Counted from the first letter of the stretch, positions 8,619 through 17,344 are shown. The stretch is DNA of 40,580 nucleotides from Bacteroidota bacterium (GCA_018266395.1 JAFEAM010000041.1:1-40580); one strand, 5' to 3'. The notes: generated by a model not told the origin, from the letters alone. Program-made: numbers and translations.

Positions 8619-9491
8619 ATGCGTCTGAAAGATCAATTGTATCAAACCTTTCCTATCCTCACATGGGGCGAAGCCATGAAGAGGGATATTTTCTTTGCTG
8701 TGTTCCTCATCATGTTCCTCCTCGTCTTCACTCCTTTTGGCCTGGACGTATTTGCGTATGACCGGTATTATATCATAGTGGGATATGGACTTGCTACATA
8801 TGCCTCGATCTTGATGAATGACACCGTTGCTTATGGCTTTTTTCCGACAATCTTTTCTGAACGCAACTGGAAGGTCTACAAACAGATCCTGTGGGCAATT
8901 TGGCACTTGCTGTGCGTGGGCCTGGCCAATCTGACCTACGGCGTGGCCGTGGGCGCGTTTCCGTTGACCTTCCTGTCTTTTCTGAAGCTTGAACTTTACG
9001 TTGTCCTCTGTTCCATACTTCCGATTACGATCGTCATCCTGATCAGGCAAAACTACCTGGTCAGAAAAAACAGCGCTACGGCTGAAAGTATCAACGCGGA
9101 AATCCATCTTCATCCAAATCATCCTGACGTAACCCCTGGCGAAAGGCTGGTGGTCTTAACCGCAGAAAACAACCGTGATCATCTGAAGATTCCGCCTTCC
9201 GATATTGTTTTCATTTCTGCAGAGGAAAACTATGCTGAGGTAGTCACTGAAAAGGAGGGGAAAATGAGCAAACAGTTGATTCGCAGTACGCTCTCCCGGA
9301 TCGAAGAAACACTGAAAACGAACCCTGCATTCTTTCGCTGTCATCGCGCTTACCTGGTGAATACAGAAAGGATCGTAAGTGTGGAAGGCAATTCACAAGG
9401 CTGCAGGCTGCATCTGAACGGCACACCGGAGCTGATTCCGGTCTCAAGATCTAAAGTCAGGGCACTCAGGGAGGTCATCCATGATCGTTAG
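8619..9491 (+). CDS. Membrane-anchored LytTR transcriptional regulator
   Basis: A 290-residue protein starting at ATG 8619, with an AGAGG-like sequence 8 nt upstream. The N-terminal ~150 residues contain four hydrophobic segments (DIFFAVFLIMFLLVF; YYIIVGYGLATYASI; ILWAIWHLLCVGLANLTY; LYVVLCSILPITIVILI). A hydrophilic linker leads to a LytTR DNA-binding domain over the last ~105 residues, with the typical IVFISAEENYAEVV, LIRSTLSRIEETL, FFRCHRAYLVN and VSRSK motifs. There is no receiver domain and no partner kinase nearby, so it probably senses through its membrane part. It points toward the amidohydrolase-barrel operon, and the intervening DNA has regularly spaced direct repeats of the sort LytTR proteins bind. 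Confidence 0.9.
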   Translation: MRLKDQLYQTFPILTWGEAMKRDIFFAVFLIMFLLVFTPFGLDVFAYDRYYIIVGYGLATYASILMNDTVAYGFFPTIFSERNWKVYKQILWAIWHLLCVGLANLTYGVAVGAFPLTFLSFLKLELYVVLCSILPITIVILIRQNYLVRKNSATAESINAEIHLHPNHPDVTPGERLVVLTAENNRDHLKIPPSDIVFISAEENYAEVVTEKEGKMSKQLIRSTLSRIEETLKTNPAFFRCHRAYLVNTERIVSVEGNSQGCRLHLNGTPELIPVSRSKVRALREVIHDR

Positions 9492-9535
9492 CCTTAATAC
9501 AGGCTGGTTTCTCGTTTTCGTGGCGCCAGTCTGAA

Positions 9536-9602
9536 TCTCAAACCAACTGTCGTTTATCCCAAAGGCCTGCATTTCGTCCCAAATCGTGCAGGAAGTCCCA
9601 AA
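9536..9602 (+). promoter_or_regulatory. Four phased TCYCAAA direct repeats, candidate LytTR operator
   Basis: TCTCAAA at 9536-9542, then TCCCAAA at 9557-9563, 9577-9583 and 9596-9602. The steps are 21, 20 and 19 bp, about two helical turns, so all copies face one side of the DNA. Known LytTR proteins bind pairs of ~9-bp direct repeats about 21 bp apart. The array lies between the LytTR gene and the promoter-like sequence of the next operon. Binding is inferred, not shown. Confidence 0.5.
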
Positions 9603-9621
9603 TTCGCTGCTAGTCGCCCCT

Positions 9622-9657
9622 TTTGCCGGCGCCAGGACGGCTAGTCCTATACGTTTG
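9622..9657 (+). promoter_or_regulatory. Candidate promoter of the amidohydrolase-barrel operon
   Basis: TACGTTTG at 9650-9657 matches TAnnTTTG exactly. The nearest TTTG is at 9622-9625, giving a spacing of 24, which is longer than usual and would make the promoter weak without an activator. The start codon at 9686 lies ~28 bp downstream. Confidence 0.45.
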
Positions 9658-9685
9658 CGTTCTCAATCACAAAAGCTGAACGCAA

Positions 9686-10057
9686 ATGAAAACCACTGTT
9701 TTGTTCCTCAACATGGCCCACCTTTTCCTTCATCAGGGGGTAATACATTTCGGCGAATTCCAGACTGACATTTCCAACGGACGGAGACTCGTATACTCCG
9801 GGATTTGGGCACCGGTACTGGGGCTCCCCATACTGGCCATACGATCGGGATCCTATCTACTGACCGGAATATCCATCGTCCTGCTGGTAATCACCCTTTG
9901 TGTGGAGATAGGGTTTTGCAAGTCTTTACCCGGGTTTGACCATCTTTTGTTGCCCGGTCGTCCCATAGAGACCCACACGCTTCGTCAGTGCCTTGCCATG
10001 ATGTCACTGACCTTCTTCTGTCTTCTTTTCACCTGCATACAATTCAATAACCTATGA
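9686..10057 (+). CDS. Small membrane protein, translationally coupled to the amidohydrolase-barrel gene
   Basis: I do not recognise a family. The 123 residues include three hydrophobic stretches (LVYSGIWAPVLGLPILAI; YLLTGISIVLLVITLCVEI; CLAMMSLTFFCLLFTCI), so it is probably an inner-membrane protein. Its stop overlaps the next start as ATGA (10054-10057), which suggests translational coupling. Together with the upstream promoter-like element, that is the main reason to believe it is a real gene. It could serve the sensing or export of the downstream protein, but nothing in the sequence proves that. Confidence 0.55.
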   Translation: MKTTVLFLNMAHLFLHQGVIHFGEFQTDISNGRRLVYSGIWAPVLGLPILAIRSGSYLLTGISIVLLVITLCVEIGFCKSLPGFDHLLLPGRPIETHTLRQCLAMMSLTFFCLLFTCIQFNNL

Positions 10058-12726
10058 AAACAAATACCATGAAGCTCTATCTGTCACTTTCCTTTGTCCT
10101 CCTATCCTCAATCTGCGTCGCGCAGACTTTGTACTTCAATGGCAAAGTCTTCACTGGAAATCCCCAATCATTATGGGCGGATTATTTCATTGTTCAAAAC
10201 GGGATCATTACAGAAACCGGCAAGGGTATGCCTGCCCATGCGGAGGAGATACAAAACCGCGTGGACCTCCAATCGAAATTGGTCATACCAGGCATTGTGG
10301 ACAGTCATATCCATTTCATTGACGGCGGGCTTACGCTGATTCAAATCAACCTGAATACCGTGTCGAACGTCGAGGACCTGGAAAAAAGACTGCAGGAATC
10401 AAGTGGTCAGACAATCGACGGTTTCTATGTTGCCCGGGATCTCGCCGCAAGTGCACTGCGCGGTTTGTCACACCCGCGTGAACTTCTTGACCGCTATTTT
10501 CCGGAAATGCCAGCCGTCATCTTCCTGAAGAGTGGTCACGAGGCCATTGCAAACACAGCCGCCTTGACCAGAACAGGCATGTATCAGAAAAGTGATGTTG
10601 CCGGGGTGCAAATTGACGAGAAGATGAAGCCAACGGGCTACCTGGCCGAGGCGGCTGCCATGAAAGCGAACCAATTCATTTCCTCCGTCTGGAGCCAACA
10701 GACGGTTGAGCATGCCATAGCAGCTGCACAACAAAGTGCTCTTCATTATGGGATTACGTTGATCGGTGACAACACCTTTGATCCCTATCACTACAAAATC
10801 TATCAGGAGATGCAGAAGGAGGGCGCACTCAGGATTCGAATACGTGCCAGGAGTTACGGTAGAATTGCAGAAACCCGTTCGCTGATGCAGGGACTTGGAA
10901 AACGACATCTGGGTTTTATTGGCGGTGGGGTCGATCCCACATTTGTCAGTCACTATGCGACCAAACAATTTGTTGATCAATCCTTGTCGGCTACCCCAGC
11001 TGAGGCAACAGCTGAACCGGGAGGAAGGCCCTTGTTGAATGCAGAAGAACTGAAGGAGTTGTTCCGGCTAAACCCGCATTCAGTCTTTGCCTTTCATGTT
11101 CAGGGAAAACAAGGAATCGAAAACATCCTTACAGCCATCCGCGACACAGACAGCAGGGAGCGCCACATCATTGACCATGCCGGCTATTGCTCAGACTCGT
11201 TGCTTAAGGACATTGCCAGTCGAAAGCTTGCCGTGACCATGATAGGTGGGCAGATTTTCGATGCACCCTCTCTCAGTCGCTATTATCAACAACAAATGGT
11301 GGAATTCCGACAGGCTGACTTTCTCAACAGCAGAAGCAAATTCAGAATTGCAGGAGCGGCACTCACGAGTGATTTTCCATACGGAATGGACACCACGTTT
11401 ATCGGATTTCCTCAGGTCGACGGATTAAATCCTTTTGCCAATATTGCCGCTGCTACAACAGGCCGCTACCCCGACGGAAGTCCGATAGAGGGCACCACTG
11501 GCAAGACCCTTGATGCCGATGAAGCACTACTTGCCTACACCACCAAGGGTGCCTATGCAGTAATGCTCGAGGACAAATCAGGCAAGATTGATCAGGGCTA
11601 TCGTGCAGATTTTGTCATCCTCGACAATGATCCTTTTTCCGAAGGCAAAATGTCCTGGTACCACACAACGGCCCTGGAAACCTATATCAATGGCACGAGG
11701 GTATTCAAGGCAGGAGAAGCATCAACTGCGTATCAACCCATCAGGAGCAGCGTGCTTCCTTCAGATTATGTCATCTCCCCTGTGATAGGATATGACCCAT
11801 CCCTGGGAATAATTCTGGGTGGTGCCTACTTCAGGTTCCCCCTACGGGTACCCGGACGTTACTTTGATGCGCAATTGCAGGTGATCAGCAAAGGAAAGTT
11901 CAATTTTCAGACCACCTATACGGCATTTGAAATCAGACCAAAACTCAATCTGAATGTGAGTGCTTCCTATTCCACTTTCTTTCAATATTATTTTGGTGAG
12001 GGAAATCAAACCAGCGGAGATCATTACTCTGTTCTGTATGCCGATAATCTCAAGATCAGACCTGAGCTGCAATGGAAGTTCGGCAACCACAGGCAAATCA
12101 ATTTCTTCGCTGACGTGAGGGGACGTAAAGAGACAGGGGCCACCGATCAGCAAGGTACTGATCTCGGTACGCGCTTTCTTGCAGACGGGACCGGAGCGGC
12201 ATTGGGTGCATCTTTTCAGAAGGATACCCGCGACAACACTTTCAGCTCACGAACAGGCACGCTTAAACTGATTGGCGCACAATACATCCCTGCCGCATGG
12301 AACACAGCAGGATCAGGATCTGTCGCACAGGTCTATGGTGAGGTGAGACATTTCCGTTCTCTCCATGATTCCCGTTTTGTACTTGCAACCCGGTTGGCTG
12401 CTGCCTGGTCATTCGGCTCTCCTGATTATATGTACAGGTATGCACTTGGGGGCTCCTATGTGTTGCGGGGATATTACAACAACCGGTTCCGTGGCGACCG
12501 GTACTATGCGGGGCAATTGGAGTTAAGGTTCCCCTTGTATAAACGCTTCTCAGGGGTGGCCTTTGCAGATGCAGGTGATGTGGCAGACGATGGCTTTCGT
12601 AAACCCAAATGGACCTGGGGTGGAGGATTGCGCTTCGCACTCAGCGAGCATATCAAACTGAGACTGGATTACGGTATTGCCAAAGACCAAAGAGGCGTAT
12701 TCTTCACCTTCAGCGAGGCATTTTAG
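10054..12726 (+). CDS. Amidohydrolase fused to an Omp85-type outer-membrane beta-barrel
   Basis: A single uninterrupted 890-residue frame. It has a signal peptide (residues 1-~23; an alternative ATG at 10069 keeps it). Residues ~24-552 form a complete amidohydrolase_3 (YtcJ-like) domain: metal ligands H85/H87 in PGIVDSHIHF, H348 in FAFHVQGKQGIEN, H375 in RHIIDHAGYCSDS, D440 in LTSDFPYG, and the closing RADFVILDNDPF strand. After a short linker, residues ~571-890 are a 320-residue beta-barrel of the Omp85/BamA surface-antigen type, with the loop-6 hallmark LRGY at 804-807, ELRFPLYKRFSGVAFADAGDV and a terminal Phe. No POTRA domain is visible. By analogy with patatin-Omp85 proteins (PlpD, type Vd), the enzyme may be displayed on or secreted across the outer membrane, or may sit in the periplasm tethered to the barrel. 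Substrate unknown. Confidence 0.9.
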   Translation: MKTNTMKLYLSLSFVLLSSICVAQTLYFNGKVFTGNPQSLWADYFIVQNGIITETGKGMPAHAEEIQNRVDLQSKLVIPGIVDSHIHFIDGGLTLIQINLNTVSNVEDLEKRLQESSGQTIDGFYVARDLAASALRGLSHPRELLDRYFPEMPAVIFLKSGHEAIANTAALTRTGMYQKSDVAGVQIDEKMKPTGYLAEAAAMKANQFISSVWSQQTVEHAIAAAQQSALHYGITLIGDNTFDPYHYKIYQEMQKEGALRIRIRARSYGRIAETRSLMQGLGKRHLGFIGGGVDPTFVSHYATKQFVDQSLSATPAEATAEPGGRPLLNAEELKELFRLNPHSVFAFHVQGKQGIENILTAIRDTDSRERHIIDHAGYCSDSLLKDIASRKLAVTMIGGQIFDAPSLSRYYQQQMVEFRQADFLNSRSKFRIAGAALTSDFPYGMDTTFIGFPQVDGLNPFANIAAATTGRYPDGSPIEGTTGKTLDADEALLAYTTKGAYAVMLEDKSGKIDQGYRADFVILDNDPFSEGKMSWYHTTALETYINGTRVFKAGEASTAYQPIRSSVLPSDYVISPVIGYDPSLGIILGGAYFRFPLRVPGRYFDAQLQVISKGKFNFQTTYTAFEIRPKLNLNVSASYSTFFQYYFGEGNQTSGDHYSVLYADNLKIRPELQWKFGNHRQINFFADVRGRKETGATDQQGTDLGTRFLADGTGAALGASFQKDTRDNTFSSRTGTLKLIGAQYIPAAWNTAGSGSVAQVYGEVRHFRSLHDSRFVLATRLAAAWSFGSPDYMYRYALGGSYVLRGYYNNRFRGDRYYAGQLELRFPLYKRFSGVAFADAGDVADDGFRKPKWTWGGGLRFALSEHIKLRLDYGIAKDQRGVFFTFSEAF

Positions 12727-12728
12727 TT

Positions 12729-12769
12729 ATGGGGTGGAGTTCACAATGAACTTGTGAACTCCACCCCAT
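12729..12769. terminator. Bidirectional hairpin between convergent genes
   Basis: A perfect 17-bp stem (12729-12745 with 12753-12769) and a 7-nt loop lie just after the barrel gene's stop and just before the convergent permease's stop at 12773. It lacks a long T-run, but its position and stability suit a terminator for both strands. Confidence 0.65.
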
Positions 12770-12772
12770 GAC

Positions 12773-15424
12773 CTACTCTGATCTCAATCCATTCACCGGG
12801 TTGGTCAATGCCGCCCGGATAGCCTGGAAACTGATGGTTACTATTGCAATGAGGATGGAAAGCAGTCCGGCAACAAGGAATATTTCCCAACTCATCTCCA
12901 CACGGAAAGCAAAATCCTCAAGCCACTTTTGCATCACGTACCACGCGATAGGCGTTGCGAGCACAATGGAGATCATGATGAGTGCCATGAAGTTTTGGGT
13001 GAGAAGGCGTACAATGTTATTCATTGATGCCCCCAGCACCAGGCGGATGCTGATCTCCTTGCTGCGCTGTTCTACCATGAAGGCGCTCAGAGCGAAAAGT
13101 CCCAGACATGCGACGATGATGGCAAATACGGCGAAGCTGGTGAAGATCTTACCCATCCGCTTCACATCGTCGTACATGCGTGCATAACTCTCATCAAGGA
13201 ATGCAAACCGGGCCGGCTGATTAGGCGCGAACTTCTTCCAGACCTCGGTAACCGAGGCAATAGTACCCTGCAGGTCTTCTGAACTGATCTTCATGGATAC
13301 AATGGTTGGACTATTTCCCAAAGTCAACATGACCGGGTCGATATTGTGCTTCAGCGATTCAAAGTTGAAGTTTTCCACCACGCCGATGACGGTCCATGTT
13401 TGGGAGTAATTTACGATCCTTGCACCCAGCGGATCCTTCAGACCCAGTTGCTTAACCATCTCCTGGTTGATCAGCGCGGCACTGGAGTCCGAAGCCATAT
13501 CGCGGTCAAAATCCCGGCCATCTGTGATGTGCATCCCAAGGGTCTTGATGTAATCATGGTCGATTCGCCAGAACTGCCCTGAGACAGGTTTATCGATCTT
13601 ACCTCTCCCCTCCAGTGAAAATTGATTGCCATTGCGTTTTGTGCCGCGGACCGGGAGGTAGTCGCTGATCGACACACTCTTTACCATCGGCAACTTCTTC
13701 AGCTCTTCCTTAAAGGTCTGAATCTGGTTGCCAAGCATGTGAGTTCCTTCCATATATAATACTTGCTGTTTGTCATAGCCCAGTTTCTTATTAAGAATAA
13801 AGTTCATCTGCCGGTAAATGATGAACGTTCCCACGATCAGCACAATGGAAATGGTAAACTGAAATACTACCAGACCACCACGCAATGATGAACTGCGGCT
13901 GCCCATACTCAGGTTGCCTTTCAATACCTGGATGGGACGGAAAGAGGACAGGTAGAGGGCAGGATAGATTCCGGCCAGCACACCAACAAACAGTGATGCG
14001 GCCACCAAAGCCGGCACAAACCACCAGTCCAGCCAGGGCATTTCCAGACTCTTCGAGGCCACGATGTTGAAATAAGGCAGCAGCAGTATTGCCAGTACCA
14101 GGCCGAAAACAAATGAGAGCACACTATAGAGGAGTGACTCTGCCAGAAACTGTCCAACGAGGTTGGATCGTACTGACCCTACTACCTTGCGCAAACCTAC
14201 CTCTTTGGCACGGTTGGCTGATCTGGCGGTGCTGAGATTGATGAAATTGATACTGGCGATGATAAGGATAAAGGCGGCCACAGCAGAGAACAACCAGACA
14301 AACCGGATATCGCCGTGTGAAAGCCCATCCCATATCCCCTCCGACTTCAGGTGAATATCAGTTACAGGCTGCAACTCAATCCATGAATTCTTGACGATCT
14401 CATCTATGTCCGAGCGCCCCTCCTCTTTCAACATGGGGATGATGTATTTATCGATTACCCCTTTGGTAATTTTCTTTGCAAGTTCATGAGGATCGGTCCC
14501 TTCTTTTATTTTGATATAGGTTGGATAATTGGAACAGCACCATGAAGTCTGTTCACCCTTCCAGAACTCCCAGCCCGACAGGGTGAGGAATATGTCGAAT
14601 GGCAGATGTGTATTGGGCGGCAGATCCTCGATTACACCGCCGATGGTGAACGGTCGCGCCTTGTCATCATTGAAGATGAGGCTCTTTCCAAGAGGATTTT
14701 CTCCGGGATAATACTTCTCTGCCTTTGACCTGGTCAGGACCACAGACAAGGGTTCAGCCAATGCCTTAGCGGGATTTCCGTAAATGAATTTCGGCTGGAA
14801 GATGTCGAACAACTCCTGGTCGATGAAAGTGATATGGTCCTCATACAGGTTTTCCATCTGGTCCGCACGCCTGACTTCGGCATTGGCAGCACCAAACAGT
14901 TCGACGTTGTTATAGCGTCCTACCTTTTCTATTTCGATATACTCCTCCCGGAGCGCCTTCGCCATTGGAGGCTGGAAGTGCACTCCTTTGCTGAGTTGGC
15001 CGTTGTGATTTCCCACACCGATGACGCGGTAGATCCTGTTTGCGTTGGGGTATTGCTTGTCGTAACTCAGCTCATCCTTGATAAACAAGGAGATGAGGAT
15101 GCAGGCCGCAATGCCCAAAGCAAATCCCCCGATTTTGATGGCCGAATACATGCGTTGCTTGAGCAGGCTTCTCCAGCCGATGGTGAAATAGTTTTTTAAC
15201 ATGCCGTAAGTATTGATTTGTTGATGGCCTTCAGCAGGCCGGATGATTCCTCTTCTAAGGCAAAGCAGCACATCTGCCGCAAATAGTATGTCTGCCTTGC
15301 GTTTGCCTTTCTCCCTGACCCGCTCGCGGTAAAGTTCGATCAGGTCACCCTCAATGCTGTCGCGCAACTTCGGATGGACGTACCACCGGAAGAAACGAAG
15401 AATGATTTGGGGAGGGTGAGGCAT
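12773..15424 (-). CDS. MacB/FtsX-family ABC transporter permease with N-terminal prefix domain
   Basis: An 883-residue protein starting at ATG 15424 (MPHPPQIILRFFRWYVHPKLRDSIEGDL), which is the usual opening of the Bacteroidota permease-prefix domain. An upstream start at 15484 would run into the PadR gene. After the ~80-residue prefix come a transmembrane helix (IGGFALGIAACILISLFI), a MacB-like periplasmic core, three helices with the FtsX motif (NFINLSTARSANRAKEVGLRKVVG), a second periplasmic domain and three C-terminal helices ending in FtsX motif NPVNGLRSE. No ATPase is encoded here, so it must borrow one or act with a distant partner. MacB-like systems use ATP to drive mechanical work in the envelope (lipoprotein or peptide export). 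It is operonic with PadR, 14 bp downstream. Confidence 0.92.
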   Translation of the reverse strand: MPHPPQIILRFFRWYVHPKLRDSIEGDLIELYRERVREKGKRKADILFAADVLLCLRRGIIRPAEGHQQINTYGMLKNYFTIGWRSLLKQRMYSAIKIGGFALGIAACILISLFIKDELSYDKQYPNANRIYRVIGVGNHNGQLSKGVHFQPPMAKALREEYIEIEKVGRYNNVELFGAANAEVRRADQMENLYEDHITFIDQELFDIFQPKFIYGNPAKALAEPLSVVLTRSKAEKYYPGENPLGKSLIFNDDKARPFTIGGVIEDLPPNTHLPFDIFLTLSGWEFWKGEQTSWCCSNYPTYIKIKEGTDPHELAKKITKGVIDKYIIPMLKEEGRSDIDEIVKNSWIELQPVTDIHLKSEGIWDGLSHGDIRFVWLFSAVAAFILIIASINFINLSTARSANRAKEVGLRKVVGSVRSNLVGQFLAESLLYSVLSFVFGLVLAILLLPYFNIVASKSLEMPWLDWWFVPALVAASLFVGVLAGIYPALYLSSFRPIQVLKGNLSMGSRSSSLRGGLVVFQFTISIVLIVGTFIIYRQMNFILNKKLGYDKQQVLYMEGTHMLGNQIQTFKEELKKLPMVKSVSISDYLPVRGTKRNGNQFSLEGRGKIDKPVSGQFWRIDHDYIKTLGMHITDGRDFDRDMASDSSAALINQEMVKQLGLKDPLGARIVNYSQTWTVIGVVENFNFESLKHNIDPVMLTLGNSPTIVSMKISSEDLQGTIASVTEVWKKFAPNQPARFAFLDESYARMYDDVKRMGKIFTSFAVFAIIVACLGLFALSAFMVEQRSKEISIRLVLGASMNNIVRLLTQNFMALIMISIVLATPIAWYVMQKWLEDFAFRVEMSWEIFLVAGLLSILIAIVTISFQAIRAALTNPVNGLRSE

Positions 15425-15438
15425 ATGGTTAATGTGTA

Positions 15439-15777
15439 TCAGCCCATGATCAGTTTCAGGGCAACTTTGGGTATATCGCTCCAAAGCTCCTCGCGGGTCT
15501 TTCGTGTAAATTCAATAGCCTTGCGTCCATAGGCTGTGATTTGAAAGAACTTCTTTGGTCGACCGGCCCGTTCCTCAGACGCCTCTCCTTCATAGGACTT
15601 GAGGTATCCCTTTTGTTCGAGCCTGGCGAGCGCGGATTGAAGGGCTCCTACACTGACAGAGCGCCTGAGCCGGCTTTCTATTTCCTTCTTGATCGCCACC
15701 CCGTAAGCCTTGTCGTATAGTACACCCACCGTGAGCATAACCACTTCTTCGAATTCACCCAGTTGATACTGTTTCAT
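15439..15777 (-). CDS. PadR-family transcriptional regulator
   Basis: A 112-residue winged-helix protein. The start at ATG 15777 (MKQYQLGEFEEVVMLTVGVL) is preferred to 15822 because it matches the usual N-terminus. The core KKEIESRLRRSVSVGALQSALARLEQKGYLKSYEGEASEERAGRPKKFFQITAYGRKAI is the PadR helix-turn-helix and wing. It precedes the FtsX-type permease by 14 bp, an arrangement common in Bacteroidota, and probably controls that operon in response to a small molecule. No clear operator could be assigned. Confidence 0.92.
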   Translation of the reverse strand: MKQYQLGEFEEVVMLTVGVLYDKAYGVAIKKEIESRLRRSVSVGALQSALARLEQKGYLKSYEGEASEERAGRPKKFFQITAYGRKAIEFTRKTREELWSDIPKVALKLIMG

Positions 15778-15992
15778 ACAGCGAGGATAATAATTTCCTA
15801 TTTGCAGTAATAATCGTGCCAACGGAATACGCCAGCATTTTGACGGTTCTCGAAGGCAGTACTGTTGGATTTAGAACAATAGACTGTTCGGAAGTGATCA
15901 GGGTTGCACAGCGGACCGTGCAGATCACCCGGACCGCCCTGATAATATATAGTGGTATGTTCCCAAAACGATAACTAAACTATTTATCATCT

Positions 15993-16015
15993 ATATACTA
16001 ATATATTTAGTATAT
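15993..16015. promoter_or_regulatory. AT-rich palindrome ahead of dinB, candidate operator
   Basis: ATATACTAA (15993-16001) and TTAGTATAT (16007-16015) are perfect reverse complements around TATAT, ending 7 bp before the GTG start of dinB. The position would let a bound repressor block transcription or translation initiation. Damage-tolerance cassettes are usually controlled by LexA-like repressors, but no such gene is in the window and the bound protein is unknown. Confidence 0.45.
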
Positions 16016-16022
16016 TCACACC

Positions 16023-17225
16023 GTGGATCGCAACATCATTCACCTGGACCTGGATGCCTTTTTTGTGGCCGTAGAGCGCAAAAAGGAGCCGAAATTGAAA
16101 GGAAGGCCACTTATTGTGGGGGGCAGCAGCCGGCGTGGCGTGGTGGCTGCCTGCAGCTATGAGGCCCGCCGCTTCGGGGTACACTCGGCCATGCCCATGT
16201 ACCTGGCCCTCCAGCTTTGCCCCGATGCCACGGTCATCTCCGGCGACATGGAAGCGTACAGCCAGCACTCCCACCTCGTCACGGAAATCATCGCCGATGC
16301 CGCACCTGCTTTTGAGAAATCTTCCATCGACGAGTTCTACATCGACGCGAGCGGCATGGACAAATTTTTCGGTGCCTTCAAGTGGGCGGTTGAGCTACGC
16401 CAACGCATCATCCGCGAAAGCGACCTTCCCATCTCCCTGGGTATGTCTGTAAACAAGCTCGTCTCCAAAGTGGCCACCGGCGAATTCAAGCCCAACGCGG
16501 AGAAATACATCCCTGCCGGCACGGAAAAAGATTTCCTGGCCCCACTGTCAGTGGACAAGATTCCCATGATCGGCAAGCAGACGGCCTCCTTTCTCTACGA
16601 CATGGGTGTGCGCACAGTGGCCACCCTCCGCGAGATGCCGCTCAAGTTCCTGGTCAGCGCCTTCGGAAAAAACGGCCGCTCCCTCTGGAATAAAGCCTGG
16701 GGCATCGACGAGTCGCCGGTAGTGCCTTACAATGAACAGAAATCCATCTCCACCGAATGCACCTTTGAAGAAGACACCATCGATGTGAAGCGGCTCAAGT
16801 CCATCCTCATCGCCATGGTGGAGAAAATCACCTTCCAGCTCCGCGAGCAGAAGAAACTCACCTCCTGCGTAACGGTGAAGATCCGCTATTCCAACTTCGA
16901 CACCGAAACCAAACAGATCCATATTCCCTATACGTCGTCGGACCACGTCATCCTCCGCACGGTGACCCAGCTTTTCGACAAGCTCTACAACCGCCGCATG
17001 CTCATCCGCCTGGTAGGCGTGCGCCTCAGCGGCCTGGTTGCAGGTCAGCACCAGATCGACCTTTTCGACGACACCGAAGAAGACATCAACCTCTATGAAG
17101 CCATGGACTACATCAAACACAAGCACGGATCCGAAAAACTCATCCGCGCCACTACGCTTGGCGTAAGTCGCAGAGTAAGAATGGAAATGAATGCCTTTAA
17201 CGGGAAGATTGTGAAAATGAGGTGA
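16023..17225 (+). CDS. dinB: Y-family DNA polymerase (DNA polymerase IV, DinB)
   Basis: A 400-residue protein starting at GTG 16023. It is a translesion polymerase: it copies past damaged bases with low fidelity. The catalytic acids are intact (D9 and D11 in HLDLDAFF, D103/E104 in SSIDEFYID), which separates it from the inactive ImuB type. The helix-hairpin-helix (VDKIPMIGKQTASFLYDMGVRTV) and little-finger domain follow, with a beta-clamp-binding motif QIDLF at 344-348. In many bacteria such a gene is paired with a DnaE2-like polymerase, as here (18122-21148), although a transposon remnant now lies between them. The gene looks richer in G+C at third positions than its flanks, which could reflect transfer. 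Confidence 0.93.
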   Translation: MDRNIIHLDLDAFFVAVERKKEPKLKGRPLIVGGSSRRGVVAACSYEARRFGVHSAMPMYLALQLCPDATVISGDMEAYSQHSHLVTEIIADAAPAFEKSSIDEFYIDASGMDKFFGAFKWAVELRQRIIRESDLPISLGMSVNKLVSKVATGEFKPNAEKYIPAGTEKDFLAPLSVDKIPMIGKQTASFLYDMGVRTVATLREMPLKFLVSAFGKNGRSLWNKAWGIDESPVVPYNEQKSISTECTFEEDTIDVKRLKSILIAMVEKITFQLREQKKLTSCVTVKIRYSNFDTETKQIHIPYTSSDHVILRTVTQLFDKLYNRRMLIRLVGVRLSGLVAGQHQIDLFDDTEEDINLYEAMDYIKHKHGSEKLIRATTLGVSRRVRMEMNAFNGKIVKMR

Positions 17226-17316
17226 GAAACTTTGCGGGCATGTACTTAGTATGACAATCTTCTTTTCCCAATACCAAAAACCTTTAATCGTAACTGATCA
17301 GCGCATCCCCGGGAAT

Positions 17317-17344
17317 CAGGTGCCTGTGTCCTCACAGGCACCTG
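17317..17344. repeat. REP palindrome upstream of the decayed RAYT
   Basis: A perfect 12-bp stem (17317-17328 with 17333-17344) with loop TCCT and core GCCTGTG-TCCT-CACAGGC, identical to the core at 1422-1447 and 5642-5667. Confidence 0.8.

Noticed and set aside
10054..12726. The fusion as two neighbouring genes merged by a sequencing error.
   Set aside because: The frame is continuous through the linker (residues 553-570) with consistent codon use and no stop or shift; it still deserves comparison with homologues.
16548..17126. 192-codon frame antisense to dinB.
   Set aside because: It is explained by the strong third-position bias of dinB on the other strand; its composition is not protein-like.
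16023..17225. Annotation of this gene as ImuB.
   Set aside because: The catalytic acids D9, D11, D103 and E104 are intact, unlike ImuB.
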